In this document: in pieces, positions 12,701 to 26,370 of the stretch | Position numbering within the stretch: position 1 is the first letter of the stretch | Layout of the letters: the number at the start of each line of letters is the position of its first letter | Assembly (NCBI GenBank): GCA_013397795.1 | Contig: VZTJ01003859.1 | Coordinates: 1 to 64,000, forward strand | DNA: 64,000 bases | Direction of reading: 5' to 3' | Source of the DNA: Orthonyx spaldingii | Lineage: Eukaryota > Chordata > Aves > Passeriformes > Orthonychidae | Notes under the pieces: generated by a model | Seen by the model: the letters and a program-made list of their open reading frames with translations, nothing else | Databases searched by the model: none | What the model was told of the DNA's origin: nothing | Made by a program: the position numbers and the translations under genes

Positions 12701-15700
12701 CGATCTTTTTCCCACCCTTTCCATCTCCATATAATAGAGGATATTCACAACTTCACATGCAAGTATGACTTGCAGGATGTACACAGCCATTCCCTTTCTT
12801 TCTTTGGGTTAGGTCTTTCTTGGACCAGTGATCAGTTGACCCTACCCTCCCCAATGTCATTGAGTCACTGGCAATGGATTGAGCAAGAATGCCAGGATGA
12901 CAGCAGAGATGTAGGAGTTGGCTACCTTTTTTCTTCGTGCAAGCTTACACTCAACATGAAACAGCACCAGCAGTACTCATCAGCCTGTGATGCTTGATTT
13001 GACTTAATTAATCCAACTGACATAACCCTTCTGGGATGTATCTTCCACCCTTCTGGGCTGCAAGCACAACCTTCAGCAGTGCTCAGGAAATACAGCTGTA
13101 TCTCCTTAGGTACATCTCACACAGCGTTGCATCATGCCCTGTAGGTTAAGTCCTTACTGGTTCTGGAGTCAGATCTTCATCTCTTCCTGAAGAATATCCT
13201 ACATTTATGGCACTGTAAAGCAATCAATGAATTGTACCAGCTGTGATTCTAACACCTCAGTAACACTCCCTGAGTGATGTCTATTGCGAGATGAAGAAAA
13301 CCAACAGAAAGTAAGAAGGGCTTTCTTTGTAGAAGAGATTGATACATGTGTACTATCCATACACAACTTGTTTCCCCAAATCAGTCAATGGGAAAAATTA
13401 AGTAATTCAGAAAACAAGTAAGTAACTGAATGAAGCAGAAATTCACAAATGACAACAGCAAATATCAGAAGTGCTCTTTCTTCTACTAATATAAAGAATG
13501 TACCCAAGCTGAATGAATCATTGCAAAACAGTTCCCCATGTAGTCATAGAGCAAGCTTTGTTACTGAGACTATTCTCTACTGAATGTGAATAGGTATTTT
13601 TGGAAATCTTTAAAAATAAAAGATTTATGTCACCATTATCCAGGCCGAGGTAAAACATGCTTATGTATATAACAACATACGGATGGATGGCATTCTTCAG
13701 ATATGAGACAAGATAATTCGGCTGGCTATGAAAGACACAGAACAATATTGGCTTGTTAAAGGGTTTTGTCATTTTAGTAATTTCTTTTCATAATTCAGTC
13801 ATGATAAGTGATTTCAATGGAGACAGATCAAGAAGAAATAGGAGGAGAATTCAGAGTAAGATATATAATCCTCCAGTGATGATTTGAGAGGACAAAATGC
13901 AGGCAAAGGAATAGATGAGACTGCAGATCTGGAAACAAAAAGACTGATGAAAATTAGCGGTTCATCATTCTCTGTATTTGAAGATTGATTGCGGGACATA
14001 AGTCCCACATTTATACCTCCTTTTAACAACAGCTTATGGCCCAACTCAGCAAATACTTCAGAAAGTGCAACTGAACACTAAGGCAGGCACATTTACCAAT
14101 TTTTAGAAACTGAGCCACATTCTGCAATGACTAGCAGGACTTTCAGACTTCACACAGAAGCCAGTCAACATTAGCCATCCTAACTTCTTAATAGTAGCCT
14201 AATAAATTCTCCACCCAGTCTCTATTACCAATAAATTAATCCAGCTTCCATGCATTTTTACAACGAGAAGTATTACTTCCAGAATAGTTTTTGGCACAGA
14301 CAAAGAATGAACATTTTTTTCCTGCTGAAGTACCCCACCTTCAGCCTTATGGGGAAGGAGCACCTTCTTCACATCCTTTTTTGAAGCTGGTAACTGACAA
14401 AGATTGTACTGCAGCCTAAAAGATCTAAAGCTGTAGGTCACTGGAGGATATTAAATGATAAGCAAATTCACATTTCTAAAGTAATTCTCCCAATTTATTA
14501 GCAATGCTAGCTCCTGTTCCACAGTAGGGGAGATAATAATGAAGCCTTGTTAAAGGGCAATGTGATATATTTTATGTAATGTCTTTTTTCCATTTGTGAT
14601 AAAGTCATTAAAGCAGCACTGTGTCTTCCTGAAGCCTCAAACAATAGACTGCATTAAATCTCCTGTGCAAAATTAAGGACAGAAGTTCACTGGAAAAATA
14701 AGCATGTGTTCTTGCTAATGCTGATGGCCTTCTAAAAATCATTAAACTACTCTAAATTGGCGACAATAAAACAATGCAGAACTGTTTTAACTTTTTGCAA
14801 AGCAAAGAGAAAATCCATTTCTCTTGTAAATACTTCTTTGTTCCAAATCTGACTAGTAACCTCTATCTCACAAGGTATGTCTTCCTTATGGACTGCCTAA
14901 ATCCTATTCTCCCACAATGATCTAACTTGAATACAGTGTCTTTTAAATCTGGGTTGGTAAAGGTTTGTCTTCACTGCATTGACACAGGCTGCAGCTCCCG
15001 AGTCCTGCTCACCTCTTCTCCAGTCACAGGCTCCAAGGATCCAGTGCATGGGGCATAGTGGAAATGTCAGCTCAAATTTCCTTTCAGACTCAGCTAAAGA
15101 CTGGGCTGCACTGCAGCTGGGAGTACCTCACACATTTTCATTCTCCCAGGGCTACCCTAAAATCTCAGCTGGACTACACTTTCTTTGCTTATTCCTTCTG
15201 TGGTATTGCATTTTAAATCCACCTTCACTTGCTCTAGATAAGTAACACCTGTGCAGTGTGAGGACTGAGACACTACTATTTAAGAAAACTTCTTGAAAAC
15301 TTTTCAGCGGTATCAGCCGAGGTTTGGATAGAGCACCCAAACACGGCGAAAGACACAGAGGAATCATGGAACAAAACAAAACATTTAACACAAAAGTTTA
15401 AGATCTTGGAGCTCATGCACTATTCACCACAGGTGTATATCACAAAAAGTAAGTGAAAAAGTACCTTCAGGTTAAAAGCTGGTGTTGTTTGTATAAAAAC
15501 TTTTTTCTCCAATTGTACTTTAATTTTGGTGCTGTAGGTATAAAAGCAAAGGGAATGTTTCTTCTTTTTTTTACTTCCATGTTGTCAAGTTATTGCAATG
15601 ATCATTGTTCACTTTACCAAGAATACTAAGCTGGATATTTTCTACTCCTTTAGTCAACAGGTTAGGGGAGGACCAGCTGGGTGTACAACACAGCCTTGCA

Positions 15701-17993
15701 TTCATGAAAGGCGAAACAATACCCAATATCCCCCAGCAAGATCCTGTCTGTGAAGCCCACCTCAGAGGCCATGAATCAGAAGGAAGAGTTAACCAAGTTG
15801 TAGCACAACTACAGAAAAAACACCTTTTCTGGATGACATACGCATGTGTTCTGCAGAAAAGCATTCAATATTCCTACATGGAACAGGCACATATCCTTAA
15901 AAGAGTCTTTAAAATCAAGAAGATATTTATTCAAAATATGGGTTCAGACTTAAACAGGGGACAACTCAAAGCAGTCCTGTAGCCCTTCTAAGACTAAAGG
16001 CCTAAAGCCTCATGGGCAAAGCATGACAACTCAGTGTTCTCTGGTCTGACAGAGCAGTGCTCACCATCCTGGTTGAGGGCCACTGGTGCTCCAGACCTTG
16101 TTGGTTTCCCTGCTTCACAACTGATACCATCTTCCTGATTCTCCCATCACAGATGAGACCTTTTTTCACAACCCTTAAGCCATGCCTCACTTTAGCCCTT
16201 GCAGCAAACCTAGAGCCAACAGCTTATATCAAGCTGGAACAGCAAAAAACCAAAATGCCTTCCTCTGGGTTTTGGAAGAGTTTGTCTAGTGTTCAGGTCC
16301 TAAGTGATGAAGCTTTGGCCATTACGCTCAGAAGACTCAAAATGCCATCTTAGTTCCCAAATTTTTAAAGTACAAGTCACATCTCCCTGTACATATATGT
16401 GCTGTGATAGAGGCACAACTCTAGGGACTTTGGGCGCTGTAACAACACAGACAGACACCACAATTTCAAATTCCTGCTACTTAGATCACACTTCAGTTCC
16501 CACTCCATGCTTCCCAGTTATGATATTCATCTTCCCAAACAGCTCCACGTGCTGATTTTGGTAATCACATCCTTCAAACACTTGTCCCTGTTATGTGTAC
16601 CAACATCTACATATTCAAAGCAGTCTCCGAAGTACATGCCAAACATCTGTTTCAACCAGCTCTCTTTAGAGTTTAAGCTGTTTGCTGGAAAATTGCCATC
16701 TTAATGGCCAGCTCCTCTGTTAGTGAACTGGAGAATTCATTTTGTATTTATTGATTGTTCCCTAATGAAGAATCATAAAGGTGCCAGAGACTCTTGACCA
16801 GACACTACTTAATTAGTACCAAAGTGCATAAAATTCCAAATCAAACAAGCTCTTTGTTCAATGGCTCAGTCACTGGCGAAAAAACGACATCATTTTCTGC
16901 TTATACAGAAGTCCATAAAATTTTATTTAAAAACTCTAAGGAAATTAAAAAATTATATAGATCATTCATTTCCTTCCAGTTCCTGAGACACCAAACAGGT
17001 CTTCCAGAACTAAATCACACCTTACTAAAGCAAGTATTCTTCATAAAGGACCCAGCAATATGTATCATGCACAGAATTTATTTTAAACTGAACAAACACA
17101 AACGCCAATGGAACCTTTGTCTTCTGAACACTACAGAGAAACATTTCTGTTACATACAAAGACATAATGCAACGCATCCAGAGGGTATTAAAAATGGATC
17201 TGTCTTTTCATCATTGTGGCTCATACAATAGTTCAATTTTTACGTTCCCACAAACTACGTTGTATTGGAGTAATTTCTGAGGTACTTGCTCTCAAGAAGG
17301 TAGAGATGAGCAAGAACTCAATTAAATGTCAACCTTTTTCTTCCTCTCAAACTTAAAGCCTCAAAAACACCCTGAGAAACTGGTATTTCCTTGCAAGTGT
17401 TTCAAATTAAGTCATCCTGAAAGTTAATTCCCTCTCTTCCATATAATTTAAATTCTCAATTAAATAACTGAGAAAATAGCAAAAAGGGGGAAAGCCAAGT
17501 AACAGAATTAGGCAAAAGACATCCCTACAAGGCAATAGTACTGCTGCTTCTATTAGGCTACTTGTTGAAGGCATCTGTCTTCAGATTAGTAAAGTGGTTT
17601 GGATTCTTTGGAACAACCTATGATGTACACAAGGAAACAAAGTTTCACGATAGCAAAAAATCCATTACAAACAGATACCTTCAATGTAATCTGCAATCAC
17701 TGATACCACACATACAAAAAAATATCCTCCCATTTTCCTAAAACCTATCACTCCAATGCCAAGTTCTGTAAAAAAATTCAAAACCCAATTCATGATCTGT
17801 CCTGTATTCAGCAGCTGATGTGAAACCAGCTTTAACCACCTGAGGCTTCTAGTCCTCTTATCTTAATAATAAACAAGTGTATTTCACCAGAAAAAGCGCA
17901 GGTTTCCACAAAGAGAAAACGGAGTAGGACAAGCATGCAAAGGATGAAACAATTGCAGTAAGGCAAATATCCCCAGAAGGCAGAATAGCAAAC

Positions 17994-18008
17994 ATACATA
18001 CATACATA
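17994..18008. repeat. (CATA)n microsatellite
   Basis: Short run of CATA units, just under four copies, about 0.3 kb downstream of the 90-nt KLF12 exon in transcription sense. Confidence 0.8.
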
Positions 18009-18329
18009 AACTTCCAAGACATATGAATTTGGCTTCCTTTACTGCAATCTATTCCTTTTTCCTTTTTTTTTATTAAACTGCACCTTTTTCAATAGTTGTA
18101 AAATTACACCAACAGCATCGCAGCTGTTGCAGATGATTTTATTAAGTCTTCTGCGGAGTTTTGTTCTGTGCTCCCAGCAGATCAGACTAGATGCTCGCCA
18201 GTACAACTCCCAAGAAAATATGCTCCAGAACAGTGGAAATAAAGAAAAACATAGAAAAGAAAATGGGAGGGACAGCTAATCACAGAGAAGCTGGGGAAGG
18301 GTTACGAGAGTGAGGTTACACAAACCTCT

Positions 18330-18335
18330 GCTTAC
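18330..18335 (-). other. KLF12: 5' splice site of the KLF12 90-nt exon
   Basis: The donor reads GGG|GTAAGC on the minus strand, close to the U1 consensus. It follows the Gly codon that ends the ESEQG segment and leaves phase 0. Confidence 0.87.
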
Positions 18336-18425
18336 CCCTTGCTCGGATTCCAGCAGCTCTGTTTTGACTCTGACTGCCGGCATCCCATCAAGCATTAACA
18401 TTCTGTTCTCAAAGGCGCTGATGTC
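18336..18425 (-). CDS. KLF12: KLF12 internal coding exon (30 codons)
   Basis: KLF12 (AP-2rep) is a nuclear Kruppel-like repressor that binds CACCC/GC-box DNA through three C-terminal zinc fingers and recruits CtBP. This exon encodes part of its N-terminus. Read on the minus strand, an AG acceptor at 18427-18426 precedes 90 nt that translate without a stop in phase 0. The peptide starts DISAFENRM, continues LMLDGMPAVRVKTE and ends LLESEQG. A GTAAGC donor follows at 18335-18330. From memory the mammalian protein has nearly the same segment, with differences only in the first few residues (N/D, N/S, T/A). Exon length is a multiple of three and both ends are phase 0, which matches the upstream exon at 42784-42847. 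The polypyrimidine tract upstream is good. The next exon, expected to begin with SPNVHNYPD-like sequence and to carry the PVDLS motif, was not found down to position 1. KLF3 and KLF8 were considered, but their N-termini differ. Confidence 0.93.
18357..18368 (-). other. KLF12: Possible SUMOylation motif VKTE in KLF12
   Basis: Codons 20-23 of the exon read V-K-T-E, which fits the SUMO consensus (hydrophobic-K-x-E). The related repressor KLF3 has a VKQE motif near its N-terminus that is known to be SUMOylated and contributes to repression. That the KLF12 site is used is inference from this similarity. Confidence 0.45.
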
Positions 18426-18475
18426 CTAAGGCAAAAAAGGATAAGGTTAATCAAAAAAATTATGAAAAAAACACT
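18426..18475 (-). other. KLF12: 3' splice site of the KLF12 90-nt exon
   Basis: On the minus strand the intron ends with a T-rich stretch, TTATCCTTTTTTGCCTTAG, directly before the exon. A branch-point-like TTGATTAAC lies about 25 nt upstream of the AG. This is a strong, ordinary U2-type acceptor. Confidence 0.85.
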
Positions 18476-20739
18476 TACTTCAATTCACTGTTTTAAGGTC
18501 TGTGACACTGTAGAAGTATGTTTCTTTCAGCAGAGGTGAAGTTAACAAAGAGGACAGAATAGTAATTTCAAGGAGGAGCTGCCAAGTTACTACTTCTCTT
18601 AAAACAGTAAATGATACTTTCAGTTATCCTTAAAAGAGAACTAAGTTTTTATAAGCAACATGGAAAAATAATCTCCAATCATTGTTTTGTAATTTGAAAT
18701 TAATCACATGGGTACACATATATGAATTCTTTGCTTTAGAACTGAAAAGGAAAGCACTAGTATCAAACAGTTTGAAGGTTTTGGCAGTACACTTATATAT
18801 AGTTGATTTCAGTCAAAACATTTGTACTTCTGGTAGAGAAAGCATAAGCTTGTATGGAGAGAAGTTACAGTGAAGGCCTATACCCACACACATTATAAAT
18901 TAACACACATCTACAACTCCTCAAATTTCTTATCATTGTCTTATGAAGTTATAAGCATTCATCAGTGAAAATCTCCACACACTTGTGGAACAAGAGAGAT
19001 AAAAAAGCAAGTTAAAACCATGCACTGTCCATATAGTTATGGGCAATATATGCTGAAAGCTTCAAGCTGAAGAAGAATTTGCAGAACTGTCCTTCCCTGA
19101 ATCAACATTCCTGCTGTGAAAGTTCTCATCCTGCTGTTACTGGAGCCGTTTATGAAGACATACAAAACAACCTCTTGTGCCTTCAGTTCAACCAGTACCT
19201 GAAACTGAATCCATTTTCTACTCCAGCCAAGGCTCAAGGCTGGTGTTTGAAAGCAAGTGTCTTCAGCTGCCACTTAGTTTGGACAACATGGAGAGAATAA
19301 AAACCATTTTATCCTTCAAACTAGAATGAGACCTTACAAATCCAGACACCTCGGTCAGTGGTACAGAAATGCAGAGATATCACAGCTATTTTTCAAATAA
19401 ATGTAACTGGAGCACACATCACTTATAAGTGATTCATTCACAGTCAGTTATTAATCTGCAGCCTTTGTCTGGAAGGCGAGGCTCTAGACTGGAAACTCAC
19501 TTCTGCTTTGGTACCTCATAGTCCTCAGTAACTGCAACAGAATGGGAAAAAAAACATTTTCCCTGTGTTTCACAGGCAGCAGATCTGTTCAGCACTGTCT
19601 GGTGCCATTAATAATAAGCAATGCATTCATAGTCCTGTTTCTTATCATGGTTGCTTCAACAGAATTTTAACGAAAATGGTCCATTCTAATGGAGCTTCCA
19701 AAATGCATTTTAAAAACTTCAATTACTTTAAACATTTTCTTTTTTCCGATTGGTACGCTTCAACCCAGGACCTCCGCTTTCCAGGATATAAATACTGCAG
19801 AAACTGTTTATTTTTCTATACTCCTTTAATGTAATTTAAATAACATGTTGAAAAGGAGGGAAACTGATATGCCCATGCTCTAACATGGTGCCACAAGCAT
19901 CTGCTTAAAATCCCTGTCACGCTTACTTTGAACCCTGTGTATTTTAGCACACAGAGCTGTGGTTACTTACTACAGCACAAGCAGAAACTTGATGGTGAAG
20001 CAGATAGGCAAGTGCAATCTCTATTTCCTTCCTTTAAAAGTAGATTTAGATAATTCATAAAGAGCTCTAAATGCTTAGAGTTATAAAATTTCAGATCAAA
20101 CAAGTAATTTCCAGCAGGACACCTCTGCATTCAAATATGTGAGAATGAAAATTAGACAAGTTTTTCAGATGTCCCAGTCCATGCTATGCTACTGCTGTGC
20201 ATCTACTGCACTTTTTAAGCTTGACATGACAGGAAGAGGAAGAAAAACAAGTTCTTCCTATGTTTGCTAAGCAAATTATTTTGTGCACCTTAATCTTTAT
20301 TCAGTGTTTGAGGCATGAGGTGGAAAAAAAGCAGGAAGGGTCTCTGATGTCCCAAAGGGATGAAATTGTGCCTGGCTTTACATCTTTCTTCTCAGCAAGG
20401 GCAGTGCACTGTTTACTTATTAGCAGCAGATCTCAGGTGTCACTGAGCCCCATCAGTTTGGATGTGGTTTGAGGTGGAGAAACAGCAGGAGCCAGTACGG
20501 CATTCCTGGCTCCCCCAGTGCTGATTTTGCAAGTTGAGAGGTCCCTTTGCTTTCTTGATTTATAGGCAGCACAGTTGAATTTTACAGTAAGATCAGGAAT
20601 ACACCATCATCAAACATCCCTTAGGCTGTTTGGTTCACAGAAAAAGAAGGATGAGCTGATACTGTATCGTGTCCCTGAAGAAGTTTTACCCGCCTGAGCA
20701 AAGGGACGAGGCTGGCTTACACAGGAGGCACAGGCAGAA

Positions 20740-20751
20740 GGGGGGGGGGGG
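20740..20751. repeat. G12 homopolymer
   Basis: Twelve consecutive G (C on the gene strand) in the 24-kb intron. Length may be uncertain in the assembly. Confidence 0.85.
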
Positions 20752-23700
20752 AAGACAAAGCACCACAGAGGAAAGGCAGGTTTAATGAACTGTTAGAATC
20801 TGATTAGAGGCTAATGTCCCTTTTAGTGCTTTGTACCAATTTACAGCTGATATACTTGAACCATTTTTCCCCACTGGCTGTGATAAACTCATTAGTTTTA
20901 AAAATGCAAGCTAACCAGAGCCTTTGAAGTTTAAAACTGATAAATCATGAAAACCTGACTAGTTCATGTACCATTTAACACATTTACATTTAACTAAATT
21001 TTCATAGTGTTCGTTTCCCCTTTTGTTCTCTAAAAGTCTCATTTCTTAAAAGCAGCCTTTTGAGTGCTGGTCTAAAGAGCAAACGCTCTGGTTGCGAACA
21101 GCTCTGGCTTTTGGGTAATTTATAATTCACACAAGCAATAATCACAGGAATAAATTCTTGCCAAACTATTTGATCTCTTCTGCATTTATAACTTAAAGTA
21201 CATTGTGTGACACATCCTGGGGAGCCACTGCCGAGTAGATCCAGTCTGTGTGCGATCACAGGGGTGACACATTCAGCCCCACTGATCCTTCCAAATGGCG
21301 CTCTCCTGCCATACCCAATGCTTGCACTACAGTATGTTCAAAGCTATGCTGCAAACCAGGTATAATTGTCAAGGTTTGCATACAATAGACTGTCATCTGA
21401 GGTAAAGGGGCTTGAGATACTCCCACAGGAGCTAGAGATATGAATTGAGATCTTCCAGGAGCCTCCAAGGTCAGACAAGCAGATGGAGCATCCACACCAG
21501 AGTGAGGCCAGGCTGCTGCAGTGCCCACATTAACTGATGACACACATGAGACCCACCAGCAGAGACTGGTGATGTGATGTACTGGGTCAATGCGTTATTC
21601 AGACCACTCAATTTTCTTTGTCAACTGTGGCAGCTAGCTTCCAGCCCCAAAACTGCTCAGGTGAAGGGTACCTTAATTCGTGTGACAGTCCTTCCTTCTC
21701 TAATCTCCCACCTCAACACCCCCTGGTGGATCCCTTTCCCACCTCGGTAAAACGCATAGCAGATGCAGGTCCTAAAATGGGCATATAATCAAGCCAAACG
21801 CTGCGTGACCTTACCAAAACATCTGTTCTCTTGGATGAGTAACTCGTCCTAAAAGAGATAATGCTCTCGTACTCAGTGCCATCCGCTGGAACCTGCCACT
21901 AATCACTTTTGGACATTTATTCCCTTGAAATATTAATTAAAAACACAAATCATACCCAGGTCCGTCTGGGCAACTGCTATTAGAGCAGTTGTTACACAAG
22001 ACAGATAAGCTTTCAAGCTTACAAGCTCTTCTGAGAAGCTGTGGCAATCAGTTTAATAACCAGATTCTCCCCGCTCCTAAAAGGTCTACGTTTTCAGCAC
22101 AGCACCTCTACAACCATCACTGGTATTTTCTTCATGAGGATGACGTTCCCTTGCAACTTTTAATCAAATTATCTTTGGCTACTTCAGAGGAAGAAAAAAA
22201 ACCCCAAAATCTCATTATCTCCTCCTGATACAAACCCTCTCAGCACCCTGTAATGTTTATTTCATTATGAATTACACTATTATGCCATTTGCCATCCACA
22301 AGAAGTGCTAAGGTTTTGTAGCCAAGTTTTTCATTTGGCCAAGCCATACATTTTGAGAATCACACTGCAAACTTTTAACAGTCACAGAGGATCTGATGCC
22401 ACAACTGATCTCCTGTTCTGAGACACCACCAAAGATACTCCTAAATTCCCTTGATAATTTCTTCTAAGCATAACATGACAGAAACCAGTTATCTCCATCC
22501 CACATCACAGTTGTCCCTCCCACTCTCCAAGACTTTCACATCTAGTTGCTCAGTACTAAAGCATGATAAAGCTAAATGAAATGAAATGAGAAATGAAGTA
22601 TTAGTTGGGGGAAGAGCAGTCTCAAATTCAGCATTCAAGGTACAGGAGAATATTTCAAGTTTAAGAGGAGTACATTTGATCGGCTAAGAGCCATGAACAA
22701 CCTTTAGGCAATCCTTCTGTCCCAAAGCTATGACACAAAACTTTCCCTGCCTCATCTTCTAGGTCTTTTTACACAAGTTTTCGGTACATGCAATAATTTC
22801 TTAATTCATCATTATATTCTTGGGAGTAATTTTTGTTATAACAATGTTCTTGATAGTTCATAAACACAAATTTTTAAGTCTTGCTTTTTTATACAGACGT
22901 CTTAGAAACATCACTGAACCAACCATGAAGTAATCTGTCAGTTACATATTCTATAAATAAGATTACCTTGCTGATTTTTCCAAACATGTATACTCAAATT
23001 CATATTATTCTCTTTGCTTACACTACTACACTGAAGTTATTCATCAGTCAAAGCAAGAGACAGCATAACACATCAAGGCAAAAAACGTGAAGTGATCCAC
23101 TTGAGGTAAAGCTGAACCTTTTAAGGGTATGACTAGGTAAGTTTTCCAAAGTGTGAAATTGTTATATTTGATAAGGGATGGTAATCTTTCATTCTTCTAT
23201 TATCCCTTGAAACTAAGAGGAAAAAAACCAATCTCCATAGGGAGAGGAAGCCAAGGAAAATTATCTATTAACTCAGTCTTCTGAAGACCTTCACAAACCA
23301 TACAATGAGATTTGTTATTCACTTAAACGGCAGTTCTCTCTAGGATGAAACATACTAGTTAAAGAAAGTACATTCATGTGGCTAGAAGAGAATCCCTTTA
23401 CTGGGAGTTCTGCCAGGGAATTGTGGTCCATGTCTTGCCATAAGATCTTCATCATATGTAATTATATCTATAGCTGTGTGAAGTGTTCATAATGAAAGCA
23501 GAGATTCTGGTAGTTCTGTATTTTACTCTGAACTTGAATTTTCAGTCAAATTCACCGGAAAACTACAGTTTGCCTTTACTGATGCTTCAAGGAAAGCCAA
23601 AACAATTAGTGTGAAAAAAGTAAAAGCTTGGACTTACTGTTTTCATATGAAACTGGGTGGGTTTGATTCAAGTTCATTTCAATTCCAAATGAAGTTTCTT

Positions 23701-26348
23701 TGGTGAGAAGGGACACAGATATTCAACTGCATGGCATCCAGTGAAGAGGGAGGCATCACAGCTCTAGGAAAATCTAAGACATTAAAGCTTTCTAGGAAGG
23801 CCTCTGAGTGTGGTCTCTTATTACAGTTGTGCCTGCCAGGTAGAGCCCAGACCTCAACAGCAGCTATGACTTGATGCTGTCAGTGCCTGAGGCACATGCA
23901 AGGGCTGGCCTTCAGCTCACGCTGCCCAGTTCAGATCGTCACTACAAGTACCAGACCATGTCCAGCTGTATCCCACTGCTACCAGTACAAAGATGTACAT
24001 GTGCAACACAAGCTTCTCAAATTCCTAGTCCACTGCCTCGATCTCTTGAAAAAAATAATACTAATTTTGAAAACAGTAGACTTCCAAAGTTATGAAGTAC
24101 TCAAATACCTAAGGATATAGTTATATTATAATTTGCAACATACTTTTACAAATCTGTTCCCAGGAAAAGACTTCGAGACAATATTATTCAGTGAAGAGAA
24201 TAGAGATCTCAAATTTTGCTGCTAAAATCTTTTTGATTAGTTTGCGCTTAGGTTAGTTTTAGGGAATATAAATAGAACCAAAGAGATGTGGTCAGCTTCC
24301 AGATGACAGAGGATCATCAAGCGCATTGGCTATTAGAGGTCAATCTGCTATTTCTCTAACTCAGCAGGCACCCCTGTCAGCTTTGACAGCTTAAAATCCC
24401 TTTACATCAGCTCTGCTTTCCTGCCAGTTTTAGCAGTTCTACAAAGAATCACGGATCCTTCCTACAGTATGGAATTCAGATACCATAGGTTACAACTAAT
24501 AGTACTTATACCAAAGCCTCACATTTATCAACATTAATGGCTTCATTGTTTTCCTTCTAATACAACATTCACAGAATATTTGATTTTTGTGAATATCAAT
24601 GGATTAAGTATCTGTGGATTTTCTTTGTCTTACACTTAAAAGTCCTGCATAACAAAAAAAGTCCAACCTCTCTGCCAAAAAGAGAGCTGAAGAGCCATCA
24701 TTTAGGAGTGACACACACTTAAGAAAGGGTACATGTGCAAAAAGCATGTACTACATTTATCTTTACACTAAAATTATTTTTAAAGACATCTTTTCAGAAC
24801 ACTTGATGATACATAATAGTAAAATAAACTCTTGATAGTTTCTCCTTTGGGTTTTTGAAGTACAGACAAGTAGTAAAGACTACTATCAAGCCAAAACTCA
24901 TTACTTTTCCCCCAAAAAATCCCCTAGTAATTAATTTAGATTGCCACTTCTCCTTGACCACTATTGTAAGACAAAACTATTGTAAAAAAACTACTGCTCA
25001 ATTTCCAAAGCAGTGTTCTACTATCTTATGTCAACGGCCCTTGAGACCCGAGAAAAGCTTAAAGAAGAGTTCGAAGAAGAATAAAGCTTAGAATTAAAAA
25101 CAAACCTCACCACCTGGCAAAAAAAATTGTAAAAGGAAACATAAAAGAATTTTTTTCTAATATTACATTGACCAAATCTGCACATATTACTTAAACATTA
25201 CCTTCACTGTTGTCTAAATTGTGACTATTTTGTACTTGCTGAGCAAATTAGTATTAAATGGCATTGCCCATGAGCTTGCCAGCAGATACACAGTGACTAA
25301 AATTTTACTCTGAATTCTGACTATACCTGCTCTGGTCAGAAAATTAGTGGCTGAAAGCACAGGGAGCTGGTTGGCACAGTTCCCCTACCTGCCACTGTGC
25401 AAAGTCTGCTTCCATAAAGACAGATACAACACGGACTCTGCATGCTGGAGAAGAAAAGGAACATTTAGCATGAAGTGGTAGTCACAGTTTAGTCCAAAAC
25501 TTGTGCATGAGATGTTATGTGGCAGGCCAAACATCCTAGCTCTTTGCCCAGAAGAGAAGATGCTGACTACAGGATCTGCTTGGCACCATCATTCCGTGCA
25601 GTCCAAAGGGGCCACCACCTCAAAGCAACAGCGCCTTCAGCTCTACAACTGCAAAGCTCCAGAGCGAGCAGTGAAACAACTGCGCAAGCAGTTTCATGGG
25701 CCTAGGCATCATCACTTATTCCAGAAATTACTCTGGCCCTTGCCATCTTGTGTTTCAAAGAAAACAAACACACTGCCAACGCTATTGCCTGCCCCACTGC
25801 TGCATGGGATCTTACCCAACCCTTCAGCTCAGCAACAAAACTGCTGCTTCTCCAGGTGCCATGCTCACTCCCCTAGCAAACAATACAGAAATAAATTGAC
25901 AGTCAGGGCTGAAATCTGGCTTCTTATAAACCACAGACATTAAAAACTGTATCCTCTGAACGAGAGCAATATAAGGTTATGCCAACATTAAATATGCCTA
26001 GTGCCTTCCGGCAGCTGAGCCACAGAATTGTTACACAACTGATACTGCTACTATACAGCAGATAAGTAAGGGTCATTACTTGTTTCTCACTGATCTAGGA
26101 GCTCCAACATATAGGCAGAACTAAAAGGGAAACAAGGAAAAGCCAGCTTTCGTAACTACTAAAATTTAGCCTTATTTTTTAGTTCAGGTTTATTTTGTTT
26201 ATATGCAATTTTTAAAAACTTTTGGTGTTTTTTACTATTAAAGACAGAGCAGTATGTGGCACCCATAAGAGAATAATTTGTTCCCAGAAGTCAGTGGCTC
26301 ATTTCCGGCTCAGCCTGTCATGCTGCCCACAACAGGAAGAGCAGCCTT

Positions 26349-26370
26349 GAGGAGGAGGAGGAGGAGGAGA
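26349..26370. repeat. (GAG)n trinucleotide repeat
   Basis: About seven GAG/GGA units in tandem. On the KLF12 strand it is a CTC repeat, purine on one strand and pyrimidine on the other. Confidence 0.85.

Larger units (their letters stand above)
1..18335 (-). other. KLF12: KLF12 intron after the 90-nt exon (partial)
   Basis: At least 18.3 kb of intron that continues beyond the window. It contains CR1 pieces at about 2722, 4454, 6520 and 8410, an ERV-like repeat at 1-405 and an A/C-rich tract at about 9711-9790. I looked for the next KLF12 exon (PVDLS motif and serine-rich stretch) and did not find it. The rest appears to be unique intronic DNA. Confidence 0.78.

Noticed and set aside
15301..15370. 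CpG-containing stretch as a possible exon
   Set aside because: Stops in all frames over exon-like length and no convincing splice pair; not kept.
16794..17231. 145-codon open frame, plus strand
   Set aside because: AT-rich, K/F/I-heavy composition as expected of random AT-rich DNA, no family recognised.
25503..25943. 146-codon open frame, plus strand
   Set aside because: Two other frames are open over the same bases, so openness reflects composition. No known protein features.
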